From the NCBI GenBank assembly GCA_019454225.1, contig CP075370.1:186001-250000 (forward strand): a stretch of 64,000 nt of DNA. The letters run 5' to 3'. The notes beneath the pieces are model-generated. The model did not search any database and was not told where the DNA came from. It saw nothing but the letters and a program-made list of their open reading frames with translations. Positions within the stretch are counted from its first letter, which is position 1. Each line of letters begins with the position of its first letter. Below, piece by piece: positions 7,540 to 16,439 of this stretch. The position numbers were made by a program, and so were the translations under genes. Origin of the DNA: Paracoccaceae bacterium (lineage in GTDB: Bacteria > Pseudomonadota > Alphaproteobacteria > Rhodobacterales > Rhodobacteraceae).

Positions 7540-9111
7540 ATGAAAGTCGTCTCGGCGTCCGATGCCGCGCAACTCGTGCGGGATCGGGCAAGCGTCATCG
7601 TGAGCGGTTCGGGCGGTGGGCATGCGGTGCCCGAAGCGGTGATCGCAGCCCTTGGCGAGCGGTTCGAGGCCGAAGCCGTCCCGCGCGACCTCTGCCTGAT
7701 TCATGTCGTCGGCATCGGCGACCGCATATCGAAAGGGGCCGCCAACTTTGCCCGCCCGGGAATGGTGCGGCGCGTCATCACCTCGGCACTGATCGATTCG
7801 CCCGTGTTCATCGACATGGCGCTTGAGGACAGGATCGAGGCCTGGACGCTGCCGCAGGGCGTGCTGTCGCAGATGATGCGCGAGATCGCCAGCGGGCGGC
7901 CCGGCGTCATCACCAAGACGGGTCTGCACACCTTCGTCGATCCGCGCCAGTCGGGCGGCCGGCAAAGCCCCTCGGCGCGGGAGGATCTGGTGGAACTCAT
8001 CTCCATCGATGGCGAGGAGTGGCTGCGGTTCAAGCCCTTTCCCATCGATGTGGCCATCCTGCGCGGCACGACCGCGGATGAGGATGGCAACATCACGATG
8101 GAGGAAGAGGCGATCCTTGGCGAGATGCTGTCCACCGCACAGGCCGCGCGGCGCTGCGGCGGCATCGTGATCGTGCAGGTCAAACGGATGGCCAGGCGCG
8201 GCACCCTGCCGGGCAAGGCTGTGAAGATTCCCGGAATCCTCGTGGACTACGTCGTGGTCGATCCCGACCAGCGCCAGACCTACGCCACGCATTACAACCC
8301 CGCCTATGCGGGCGAATTGCGGGTGCCGCTGGATGCCTTTCGCCCTCTGCCCTTCACCCCCCGCAAGATCGTGGTGCGCCGGTCGGCGATGGAACTGAAA
8401 CCCGGCGACATCTGCAATCTGGGGGCGGGCATGTCCACTGGAATATCGGCCGTGGCGGCAGAGGAACGCATCCTTGACCGGATCGTGCTGACCAACGAAC
8501 AGGGCTTTATCGGCGGTGCGCCCCTGACAGGCCCCGATTCCGGTGCCGCGCAGAACTACGCCGCCGCGGTGGACCAGCCCTATCAGTTCGATTTCTACGA
8601 CGGTGGCGGCATCGACTGTGCCTTCCTGTCCTTTGTCGAGGTGGACGCGCAGGGAAACGTCAACATCAGCCGCTTTGGCAGAAAGATCGTCGGTATCGGC
8701 GGCTTCGTGAACATCAGCCAGAACGCGAAAAAGGTCGTGTTCTCGGGCACCTTCACCGCAGGCGGGCTGGACGTGACCTGCGAGGATGGCAAACTGCGCA
8801 TCCTGCGCGAAGGCCAGCACGCGAAATTCGTGCAGACAATCGAGCAGATTTCCTACTCGGGCCCCTTTGCGCGGCAACAGGGGCGGCAGGCGGTGTTCGT
8901 CACCGAACGCGCGGTGTTCCGCATCGCGGATGGCGCGTTCGAACTGATCGAGATCGCGCCCGGCGTTGACCTTGACCGCGACGTGCTGGCCCGAATGTCC
9001 TTCCGGCCAAAGGTATCCGACAACCTGCGCATGATGGACGCCCGCATCTTCCGCCCCGAACCCATGGGGCTGCAGAACGATCCGGTCTTTGCCGGGGGGG
9101 TCGGAGCATGA
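7540..9111 (+). CDS. Acetate/propionate-type CoA-transferase (family I)
   Basis: 523 aa, the length of fused alpha-beta CoA-transferases such as YdiF. The N-terminal half carries VIVSGSGGGHAVPEAV, and the second half has TNEQGFIGGAP, where E320 is the predicted catalytic glutamate that forms the glutamyl-CoA thioester. The enzyme transfers CoA between acyl-CoA and a free carboxylate. Its stop overlaps the following dehydrogenase start by 4 bases. Divergent from maoC across a shared operator. The acceptor is unknown; a hydroxy acid taken up by TctABC is plausible. Confidence 0.9.
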   Translation: MKVVSASDAAQLVRDRASVIVSGSGGGHAVPEAVIAALGERFEAEAVPRDLCLIHVVGIGDRISKGAANFARPGMVRRVITSALIDSPVFIDMALEDRIEAWTLPQGVLSQMMREIASGRPGVITKTGLHTFVDPRQSGGRQSPSAREDLVELISIDGEEWLRFKPFPIDVAILRGTTADEDGNITMEEEAILGEMLSTAQAARRCGGIVIVQVKRMARRGTLPGKAVKIPGILVDYVVVDPDQRQTYATHYNPAYAGELRVPLDAFRPLPFTPRKIVVRRSAMELKPGDICNLGAGMSTGISAVAAEERILDRIVLTNEQGFIGGAPLTGPDSGAAQNYAAAVDQPYQFDFYDGGGIDCAFLSFVEVDAQGNVNISRFGRKIVGIGGFVNISQNAKKVVFSGTFTAGGLDVTCEDGKLRILREGQHAKFVQTIEQISYSGPFARQQGRQAVFVTERAVFRIADGAFELIEIAPGVDLDRDVLARMSFRPKVSDNLRMMDARIFRPEPMGLQNDPVFAGGVGA

Positions 9112-10064
9112 AGATCATCGTCACCGGCGGGGCGGGGTTTCTGGGCGCGCGGCTGATTTCCGCGCTGCTTGCCGCGCGGGATTCGGGGCGCGCGGGGCTG
9201 CCCGGCTTTGACCGGATCGTGTCACTGGATCTTGGCGCCTGCGCCTTGGCCGATCCGCGGGTGGAATCGCAAACCGGCGATGTGTCGGACCCCGCATTCT
9301 TGGCAGCGCATGTCACGGGTGACGTGACCGCAATCTGGCATCTGGCCGCCGTCGTCAGCGGACAGGCCGAAGCGGATTTCAATCTTGGCATGCGCATCAA
9401 CTTGGACGGCACACGGCAGCTGCTGGAAGCCGCGCGCACCCTGCCCGCGCCGCCCAGGTTCATCTTTGCCAGTTCGCTGGCCGTCTTCGGCGGCGCCCTG
9501 CCCGCCACTGTCACCGATGGTCAGGCGCTGTTGCCCGCGTCCTCCTACGGTGCGCAGAAGGCGATCGGGGAACTCCTTGTCGCCGACTATGCGCGCAAGG
9601 GCTTCGTGAACGGCGTGGCGTTGCGCCTGCCCACGGTGGTGGTGCGGCCGGGCACACCGAACGCCGCGGCCAGTTCCTTTGCCAGCGGCATCATCCGCGA
9701 ACCCATGGCGGGGGCAGAGGCGATCTGCCCGGTGCCGACGGACACGCGACTCTGGCTCTCGTCGCCGGATACGGTGGTGGGCAACCTTGTCCACGCCGCC
9801 ACGCTGCCACGCGGTATCGGGGGCGCCGTCAACCTTCCGGGCCTGTCGGTCACAGTCGCCGAGATGCTGGACAGTCTGGGCCGCATCGGCGGACCGCAGG
9901 CGCGCGCAAGGGTGCGCCACGAACCGGATGCCCGCATACAGGCCATCGTCTGCAGTTGGCCCGGCGATTTCGACGTGACCCGCGCCCTGGCTCTGGGGTT
10001 CGGGCGGGACACGGATTTTGATGCCGTGGTGCAGCAGCACGCGGCCGCGATGACAGGGGGATAG
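9108..10064 (+). CDS. denD: NAD-dependent epimerase/dehydratase, D-erythronate dehydrogenase-like
   Basis: 318 aa extended SDR. The glycine motif TGGAGFLG lies at residues 6-13, the catalytic pair is Y147/K151 in SSYGAQK, and FASSLAVFGG precedes it. The segments DFNLGMRINLDGTRQLLEAA and the late PDTVVGNLVHAA resemble the D-erythronate 2-dehydrogenase (DenD) group, which oxidises C2 of D-erythronate with NAD+. The otnK fragment at the left edge supports a tetronate pathway, in which oxidation is followed by isomerisation, 4-phosphorylation and decarboxylation to dihydroxyacetone phosphate. Substrate assignment remains tentative. Confidence 0.75.
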   Translation: MKIIVTGGAGFLGARLISALLAARDSGRAGLPGFDRIVSLDLGACALADPRVESQTGDVSDPAFLAAHVTGDVTAIWHLAAVVSGQAEADFNLGMRINLDGTRQLLEAARTLPAPPRFIFASSLAVFGGALPATVTDGQALLPASSYGAQKAIGELLVADYARKGFVNGVALRLPTVVVRPGTPNAAASSFASGIIREPMAGAEAICPVPTDTRLWLSSPDTVVGNLVHAATLPRGIGGAVNLPGLSVTVAEMLDSLGRIGGPQARARVRHEPDARIQAIVCSWPGDFDVTRALALGFGRDTDFDAVVQQHAAAMTGG

Positions 10065-10640
10065 ATGATGGCGGGCGGCAAGGTTCTGATCATCGTGGGC
10101 GATGCCAGCGAAACGGTGGATACGCTTTACCCCTATTACCGGCTGATCGAGGGGGGCTTTACCCCCGTGGTCGCGGGCCCCGAGAAACGCGCCTTCCAGA
10201 TGGTCCTGCATGAAGTGCGCCCCGGCTGGACCATCACCCGTGAATGGGAAGGGTATCAGATCACGGCCGATGTCAGCTTTGCCGAGGTGGACCCGGCCGG
10301 CTACCTTGGCATTTTCTTTTCCGGCGGGCGCGCGCCGGAATACATCCGCGACGACGAAGACCTGATCCGCATCACCCGGCATTTCTTTGCCGAGAACAAG
10401 CCCGTGGCCAGCGTCTGCCACGGGGTCGAGATTCCCGCCCGTGCGGGCTGCGTTTCCGGGCGGCGCATGGCGACGGTGGCCAAGTGCCGGTTCGATCTTG
10501 AGGTCTGCGGCGGAATCTATGTCGACGCGCCTTGCGTGGTTGACGGCAACCTGGTGTCAGGCCGCACCTTTCACGACCACGGGCATTACATGGGCGCCTG
10601 GATGGCGCTGCTCGACCGGGCGCAGGGGCCGGGATCGTGA
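10065..10640 (+). CDS. DJ-1/PfpI family protein
   Basis: 191 aa. The nucleophile-elbow motif ASVCHG carries C118, with an upstream acidic residue and a late HDHGHYMGAW segment. The fold is that of DJ-1/PfpI amidotransferase-like proteins (glyoxalase-type, chaperone or hydratase activities). ATGATG follows directly after the denD stop, with AGGGGG upstream. Its place at the end of the plus arm suggests detoxification of reactive carbonyls or an isomerase-like step in the same pathway. Specific activity unknown. Confidence 0.85.
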   Translation: MMAGGKVLIIVGDASETVDTLYPYYRLIEGGFTPVVAGPEKRAFQMVLHEVRPGWTITREWEGYQITADVSFAEVDPAGYLGIFFSGGRAPEYIRDDEDLIRITRHFFAENKPVASVCHGVEIPARAGCVSGRRMATVAKCRFDLEVCGGIYVDAPCVVDGNLVSGRTFHDHGHYMGAWMALLDRAQGPGS

Positions 10641-10921
10641 CCGACCCTTGCGCTCCGGCATCCGGCGTCCGGATTTGCCACGAGTAGCAGGCTGGAAATG
10701 CTGGCCGCCCACGACAATTAACTGGCCCAAGGCCTTTCCCAGACCCCGCAGGGAAGACGGGGCGCGGGTCACGTTCAGGTACCGGCGCACGAACGCCGAC
10801 GGTTCGGGTGGGTGGCCAAGACGGCCGTCGGACAGCCATGTGCGCGACCGCGCGTGTGGGGTGTCATGCCGGTTTGCCGCGGGCAGGAAAAATGCTGCCA
10901 TGCGCCTGACGTCAGCGCTTC
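10641..10921. other. Gene-free stretch between convergent operons
   Basis: 281 bases between the DJ-1 stop and the dnaE2 stop. No start with convincing ribosome-binding site or recognisable protein. Base composition is like the surroundings. No clear intrinsic terminator with a T-run was seen. Confidence 0.4.
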
Positions 10922-13900
10922 TCAGTGGAAGTCCCGGCTGGGAAACAGCCGTCTTGCCTGTTCTTGCCGGTAATGCGTGCGGACGGCATACCGCGCGGGG
11001 CGGGGGGCATCGTCGGCTTCCGGCTGGGTGACACCCACGGCCCTTTCCAGCGGATGGCCAAGATCGGCCAGGCGGTCCGAAAGGTCCTCGATCCTCTCGG
11101 CGATCAGATGCGTGACGATCCCCTCGCGCTCCAGCCGTCCTGTCACGCGCAACAGCCGCCCGCCCATCACGATCCGGCGGAAACGCGCGTAGGTCTTCGG
11201 CCAGACGACGACGTTCGACACCCCCGTTTCGTCCTCCAGCGTCAGGAAGACCACGCCCGAGGCCGTTCCGGGGCGCTGGCGGGTGATGACGAGGCCACAG
11301 ACCGAGATATGGCGCAGCGGGGTCCGGCACAGCTCGGAATGGGGCGTGAGACCGGTGATGGAAGGGCGCAGCAGTTCCATCGGATGGGCGCGCAGCGTCA
11401 GGCGCATGGAGACGTAATCCTCGACCACCTCCTCGCCCAGGTGCATGGCAGGCAGCGTCACGGCGGGTTCGCGCAGCCCTTCGCCATCCAGCGGGTTCGA
11501 GAACAGCGGCAGCGGCGCAGGTGCGCGGATCGCCCTGACCGCCCAGAGGGCGTCGCGCCGTGTCAGACCCATCCCGGCAAAGGCGTCGGCCTCGGCCAGG
11601 CGCTCCAGAACCGAAGGCATGACGCCTGCCCGCAGCCAAAGGCTTTCGGGGTCCGGGTAGCCGTTGCCGCGCGCGGCGGCGATCAATTCGGCATCCGTCT
11701 CGCGGAAGCCCTTGATCTGGCGGAACCCCAGCCGCAGGGCAAGGGTTCCGCCCGGGCGCCGTTCCAGACGGTTGTTCCAGGTGCTGTGGTTCACGCAGGC
11801 GGGGCGGATCTCGACCCCATGCTCGCGGGCGTCGCGCACGATCTGGGCGGGGGCATAGAAGCCCATCGGCTGCGAATTCAGCAGCGCGCAGGCAAAGATC
11901 GCCGGATGGTGGCATTTCAGCCATGAGGACACATAGGTCAGCATCGCAAAGGCGGCCGCATGGCTTTCGGGAAAGCCGTAGTCGGCGAACCCTTCGATCT
12001 GGCTGAAGCATCGCTCGGCGACCTCGGGACTGTAGCCATTGGCCAACATGCCGCCGATGAACTTCTGCTTGTGCTGGCCGATGGTGCCCATCCGCCGGAA
12101 CGAGGCCAGCGAGCGGCGCAACTGGTCGGCCTCCTCGGCGGTGTAGCCCGCCCCGACCATGGCGATCTGCAGGGCCTGTTCCTGGAACAGCGGCACACCA
12201 AGCGTCCTGCGCGTCACCTCCTCCAGCGCCGGGCCGAAGGGTTCCGGTTTTTCCAGCCCCTGCCGCCGCTTGATGTAGGGCTTGACCATGCCGCCCTGGA
12301 TTGGTCCGGGACGGACGATGGCGACCTCGATCACCAGATCGTAGAATTCGCGCGGCTTCATCCGCGGCAGGAAATTCATCTGCGCCCGGCTTTCGACCTG
12401 GAACACGCCGACCGCATCGGCGCGGCAGAGCATGTCATAGGTCGCCACGTCCCCCTGCGGGACAGAGGCGAGCGTGTGGCGAATGCCCTCGTGCTCCTCC
12501 AGCAGGTCGAAGGCCTTGCGAATGCAGGTCAGCATCCCAAGGCTGAGTATATCGACCTTCAGGATGGCCAGTGCGTCGATATCGTCCTTGTCCCATTCGA
12601 TGCAGGTGCGCCCCTCCATCGCGGCATTCTCGATCGGGCACAGTTCGTCCAACCTGCCTTTGGTGATGACGAAGCCGCCGACATGCTGGGACAGATGGCG
12701 AGGAAAGCCGATGATCTCGCCAATAAGCGCGATGGTCCAGGAAATGCGGTGATCCTCGGGATCGAGACCAACCTCACGGATTCGCGCGGGATCCGCCCCG
12801 CCGTTCGACAGGCCCCAGATCTGCCCGGAAAGGCTCGCGGTCACATCCGCGCTCAGACCCATGACCTTGCCCACCTCGCGGATCGCGGCACGCGAGCGGA
12901 AGTGGATGACGGTAGAGCACAGTCCCGCGCGCTGGCGGGTGTATTTCTCATAGATCCACTGGATCACCTCCTCGCGTCGCTCGTGCTCGAAATCCACGTC
13001 GATATCGGGCGGCTCTCCACGGTAGCGCGAGAGGAACCGCTCGAACACCATGCCGATCATGTCAGGCGAGACATCGGTGATGCCGAGAGCCCAGCAGATG
13101 ATGGAATTCGCCGCCGATCCCCGGCCCTGGCACAGGATACCGCGCTTGCGGGCCTCGGACACGATGTCATGGACGGTCAGGAAATATGCGGCATAGCCCA
13201 GTTCGCCGACGACGTTCAGTTCCTTTGCCAGCAATCCCTGATACCGCTCGGGGATGCCCCCCGGACAGCGCCGCGCCAGCCCTTCGCGCGCCAGCCTCTC
13301 CAGCCGGACCGGCGGCAGTTCGCCATCCGCGATCTCGTCGGGGTATTCGTAGCTGAGTTCGGACAGGTCGAAGCCGCAGCGCGCCGCGATTTCCAGCGTG
13401 CGGCGGATCGCGGCTGGGTGGCGATGGTAAAGCCGTTCCATGTCCGGGGCGCCCTTCAGCCGACGCTCTGCATTCATCAGGGCGCGGGTGCCGATCTGGT
13501 CGATGGTGATATGTTCGCGCATGCAGGTCAGCACATCGGCCAGCGGGCGGCGCGCGGCGCGATGCATCAGCACATCGCCCACCGCCACCATCGGGCTCGA
13601 CGCCTGCAGCGCAAGATCGGCGCAGGCGTCGAACCACGCCTGGTCCGACCCGTCATAGCGCGGCGCGGCGCCCAGAAAGACATGGCCGGGATAGCGGCGC
13701 GCCATCTTTCGGACCGGATCAAGCGCCTGCACGAGATCTGCCGGTGTCAGGTTTCGGGGGGGCAGCGCGATCAGGATCATGCCCCGGCAGCCGCCATCGG
13801 AACCGGGGGTGGCCAGATCGGCCGATGTCAGATGGCACTCTCCCTTTCCGGCCCGGCCCTTGCCCAATGTCAGCAAGCGCGCAAGCCGGTGCCAGGCGGC

Positions 13901-14305
13901 GCGGTCCGTGGGCAGGGCCAGCCATTCGACCGTGCAGTCGCGCAGCACCAGCCGCGCGCCCACGATCAGCCTGGGCAGTCCCGGCAGGACCGGTCGGACA
14001 AGATCCTGCGGCGGCCCGATTTCCTGCCGTGAACTGGCATCGATCCGGCGGGTCGAGCGGATGCGCAGGCTGCGCTCGGCCTCTTTCCTGAGCGACTTCA
14101 GGGCGGACCATGCCCTGACCACCCCTGCCAGAGAATTGCGGTCGGTGATGGCGATCGCCTCCAGCCCAAGTTCGGCGGCGCGCAGGACCAGTTCTTCGGG
14201 GTGCGAGGCGCCGGTCAGGAAGGTGAAGTTCGTGGTGACGCAAAGTTCGGCATATCGCGCCCGAGGAACGTTGTCCTCCGGCGGGGAAAAGACAGAACCC
14301 CTCAT
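10922..14305 (-). CDS. dnaE2: Error-prone DNA polymerase DnaE2 (ImuC)
   Basis: 1127 aa. The N-terminal PHP domain has TNFTFLTGASHPEELV and AITDRNSLAG. The catalytic palm has PDIDVDFEHERREEVIQWIY, with the polymerase aspartates, and CQGRGSAANSIICWALGI. The C-terminal OB domain ends in the typical LFPSRDFH. ATG at 14305 overlaps the imuB stop by 4 bases; the longer frame to 14359 is inside imuB. DnaE2 replaces the replicative polymerase across lesions, working with ImuA and ImuB and the beta clamp, and causes damage-induced mutagenesis. Confidence 0.97.
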   Translation of the reverse strand: MRGSVFSPPEDNVPRARYAELCVTTNFTFLTGASHPEELVLRAAELGLEAIAITDRNSLAGVVRAWSALKSLRKEAERSLRIRSTRRIDASSRQEIGPPQDLVRPVLPGLPRLIVGARLVLRDCTVEWLALPTDRAAWHRLARLLTLGKGRAGKGECHLTSADLATPGSDGGCRGMILIALPPRNLTPADLVQALDPVRKMARRYPGHVFLGAAPRYDGSDQAWFDACADLALQASSPMVAVGDVLMHRAARRPLADVLTCMREHITIDQIGTRALMNAERRLKGAPDMERLYHRHPAAIRRTLEIAARCGFDLSELSYEYPDEIADGELPPVRLERLAREGLARRCPGGIPERYQGLLAKELNVVGELGYAAYFLTVHDIVSEARKRGILCQGRGSAANSIICWALGITDVSPDMIGMVFERFLSRYRGEPPDIDVDFEHERREEVIQWIYEKYTRQRAGLCSTVIHFRSRAAIREVGKVMGLSADVTASLSGQIWGLSNGGADPARIREVGLDPEDHRISWTIALIGEIIGFPRHLSQHVGGFVITKGRLDELCPIENAAMEGRTCIEWDKDDIDALAILKVDILSLGMLTCIRKAFDLLEEHEGIRHTLASVPQGDVATYDMLCRADAVGVFQVESRAQMNFLPRMKPREFYDLVIEVAIVRPGPIQGGMVKPYIKRRQGLEKPEPFGPALEEVTRRTLGVPLFQEQALQIAMVGAGYTAEEADQLRRSLASFRRMGTIGQHKQKFIGGMLANGYSPEVAERCFSQIEGFADYGFPESHAAAFAMLTYVSSWLKCHHPAIFACALLNSQPMGFYAPAQIVRDAREHGVEIRPACVNHSTWNNRLERRPGGTLALRLGFRQIKGFRETDAELIAAARGNGYPDPESLWLRAGVMPSVLERLAEADAFAGMGLTRRDALWAVRAIRAPAPLPLFSNPLDGEGLREPAVTLPAMHLGEEVVEDYVSMRLTLRAHPMELLRPSITGLTPHSELCRTPLRHISVCGLVITRQRPGTASGVVFLTLEDETGVSNVVVWPKTYARFRRIVMGGRLLRVTGRLEREGIVTHLIAERIEDLSDRLADLGHPLERAVGVTQPEADDAPRPARYAVRTHYRQEQARRLFPSRDFH

Positions 14306-15777
14306 GCAAATTCCCCATGCACGAACCAGCCGGGATTCTGCGGCGTGTGGAACAGCCACAGCCGCCGTCCCTGATGGGTCTCGACCCGCCAGTAGTCGCG
14401 CAGCCCTGAATGCCGGCTGTCCTCACCCACCCACCATTCCGGAGCGATGCGTTCCGGCCCCGTGGCGCGGGCGGTCGTCAGCCGCATCCGCCGCCAGCGA
14501 AACCTTGCAGGGGGGGCCGCACCATGGGTGGCGATGGGTTCGGGTGCGAACAGCCGCAGGGGGCGCGGACGGGGCGCGCGCCAGCCCTCGCAGGCCTTCG
14601 TCCCGGCCGCGGGTGCCATGACGAAACTGCGTTCGGGAATATGGCTGTCCGCCGGCACGAAGCGCAGGATGTTGTCCAGCCCGATCCGCGTGCCGATCCG
14701 GGTGATCAGATTGTCCAGTCGGTCCGGGGCCTCCGACGCCGGGCCGACCTGCTGGATGGGCAGGGGTTCGACCTGTATGGCCTCCAGCCGCAACTGGTCG
14801 ATGCCGAAACCCGAATCCAGCCCTTCCACCGCGCGGGCGAAAAGCGGCAGGATGCGGGCAGGATCGCGCATGGCAGCGGCAAGCCGCAGATCGACCTGCA
14901 GACTTTGCTGATCGATCCGGCGCAGGGTCAGGCGCAGGGCCCGCGCCCCGGTTTCCTGCACCCTGAACCTGCTGCAAAGCGCATCAAGCAGCCGCGCCGT
15001 TCCCGCCATCACGTCCGGCACCAGCCCGATCGGTTCGGGCAGGGTCAGGCGCACCGCATAGGGGGGTGGATCGCCAAGCGGGGTGATCGCCTCGGGCTGC
15101 ACCCCTGTCGCCTGATCGAGGCGGGTCAGCAGCCCTGGACCGAAGCGTCGTGCAAGAGGGGCACGGGATGCCCTGGCCAATGCCCCGATGGTCCGCAGGC
15201 CCAGCCGCTGCAGGGCGATGTTCGTCTCCTGATCCAGCCGCAGGCCAGCGACGGGCAGCGCCTCCAGCGCGGCAAGGCTTTCGCCCGGGCGCGCGATTCC
15301 TCCGCCGTGATGGGCCAGTGCCCAGGCTGCACCGCGCGTGTCGGCCAGCCCGATTCGCACCGCCAGGCCCGCCCGTTCCAGCCGCCACTGCATGTCATCG
15401 AGCATGGCCCGCTCATCGCCCCAGAGATGCGCCGCGCCGGTGATGTCGAGGGTCAGCCCATGCGTCTCCTCCAGTCCCACCCAGGGGCAATATCGGGTCG
15501 CCCATCGGCGCAGGATGCCCAGCATGCGGGCATCGCAGGCGGGATCGGCCGGCGCGACCCGCAGCACCGGGCAGAAGGCCCGGGCTTCCGAAAGGGACAT
15601 GCCGCGACGCAGCCCCGCCACCTCGGCATCATGGTTCAGGCAATGGATCTGCTCGATGTTGTTCAGCCGAAGCGTGACCGCGAAGGGGCCTTCAACCGGG
15701 CGCAACCGCAGAACCCGGTCGCTGGACAGCCGGGGCAACCACACCGAGACGATGCGCCGCCGTGTCCCAACGAACAT
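14302..15777 (-). CDS. imuB: ImuB, catalytically inactive Y-family polymerase-like mutasome protein
   Basis: 491 aa. The fold is Y-family, but the acidic catalytic motif is absent: GMSLSEARAFCP stands where active DinB/UmuC enzymes have Asp/Glu. The ending EWWVGEDSRHSGLRDYWRVE and LFHTPQNPGWFVHGEF is characteristic of ImuB. ImuB is the adaptor that links DnaE2 and ImuA to the sliding clamp. The start ATG at 15777 overlaps the 3' end of imuA by 86 bases. An SOS-type box lies 14 bases upstream of this start, inside imuA. Confidence 0.95.
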   Translation of the reverse strand: MFVGTRRRIVSVWLPRLSSDRVLRLRPVEGPFAVTLRLNNIEQIHCLNHDAEVAGLRRGMSLSEARAFCPVLRVAPADPACDARMLGILRRWATRYCPWVGLEETHGLTLDITGAAHLWGDERAMLDDMQWRLERAGLAVRIGLADTRGAAWALAHHGGGIARPGESLAALEALPVAGLRLDQETNIALQRLGLRTIGALARASRAPLARRFGPGLLTRLDQATGVQPEAITPLGDPPPYAVRLTLPEPIGLVPDVMAGTARLLDALCSRFRVQETGARALRLTLRRIDQQSLQVDLRLAAAMRDPARILPLFARAVEGLDSGFGIDQLRLEAIQVEPLPIQQVGPASEAPDRLDNLITRIGTRIGLDNILRFVPADSHIPERSFVMAPAAGTKACEGWRAPRPRPLRLFAPEPIATHGAAPPARFRWRRMRLTTARATGPERIAPEWWVGEDSRHSGLRDYWRVETHQGRRLWLFHTPQNPGWFVHGEFA

Positions 15778-16282
15778 GCCAAGCCCCAGTTGTTCCCGAT
15801 TTGTTCTTTGTAATTTCCCAGCGCATCAGAGTCGAGTCCGGTCGTTCCCGGACATCGAGGACGGGCTCGCAATGCCAGCGCGTCTCGCTGGCCGGACTGC
15901 CCGCACCCTCCGGGATCAGGCAAAGGCCCGTCGATTGCCCGGCCTTTGCCGCCAGTTGCAGCCGCCGCCCCTCGCGCAGGTCAAGCGGGCGGGTGATCTC
16001 GATCACCACCAGCTTGACCACCCCGTCCCTGAGCGCCTCTTCGGCGACGGCGAGCGTATCCGTCTGATCCCTTGTCCGCACGATCAGGATGCGCGCGGGA
16101 TCGCAGAAATCCGCAAGGCCCCTGGGGTCGAGCCCCCCGGCCTGCCAACCCTCGCGCAGCCAGAACAGAGGCCCCGCGCTCTGCGCGCAGACAATCGAGG
16201 CAAAGCCGGTCGCACCCGGCCCGCAGACCTCATGAACGCGGGCGGGACGCAAGCGGGGAGGGGAGTTCGAGGGCGCGGACAT
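15692..16282 (-). CDS. imuA: ImuA, RecA-like mutasome accessory protein
   Basis: 196 aa, matching the short alphaproteobacterial ImuA. The mid-protein LIVRTRDQTDTLAVAEEAL and ITRPLDLREGRRLQLAA are as in the family, and the C-terminal NKSGTTGAWHVRWD matches its conserved ending. It is the first gene of the imuA-imuB-dnaE2 operon. The start ATG at 16282 has no ribosome-binding site; a TATAGT hexamer lies 8 bases upstream on the minus strand, so the message may be leaderless or the start may differ. No GTTC-N7-GTTC box was found before imuA itself. Confidence 0.85.
   Translation of the reverse strand: MSAPSNSPPRLRPARVHEVCGPGATGFASIVCAQSAGPLFWLREGWQAGGLDPRGLADFCDPARILIVRTRDQTDTLAVAEEALRDGVVKLVVIEITRPLDLREGRRLQLAAKAGQSTGLCLIPEGAGSPASETRWHCEPVLDVRERPDSTLMRWEITKNKSGTTGAWHVRWDTAAHRLGVVAPAVQRPGSAVAPG
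15792..15806. promoter_or_regulatory. SOS-type LexA box inside imuA, upstream of imuB
   Basis: GTTC-N7-GTTC on the plus strand (GAAC-N7-GAAC on the minus) is the alphaproteobacterial LexA direct-repeat operator. It ends 14 bases upstream of the imuB start. Chance alone would give about two such matches in this window, but this one falls precisely before an SOS mutasome gene. Confidence 0.65.
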
Positions 16283-16439
16283 GACTCGAAACTATAGTAC
16301 AAGCGCCAGGGATGTAACCATCCGGTCTGGTCGCCTTCCGTTCCACTGCCATCCCGCCCCGCGACTCACGGCCAGGCAACGCCCCCGAAACCGCGCGGCG
16401 CGTCTGGTCCCATGCCGGCGGCTGGCCACTGCCCCGCAC

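Noticed and set aside
11960-14032. A 690-codon plus-strand frame opposite dnaE2
   Set aside because: Shadow of the polymerase gene; no recognisable product.
16309-16325. ATGTAACC upstream of imuA resembling the LacI operator half site
   Set aside because: Only one half is present, with no symmetric partner and no functional link to the catabolic cluster.
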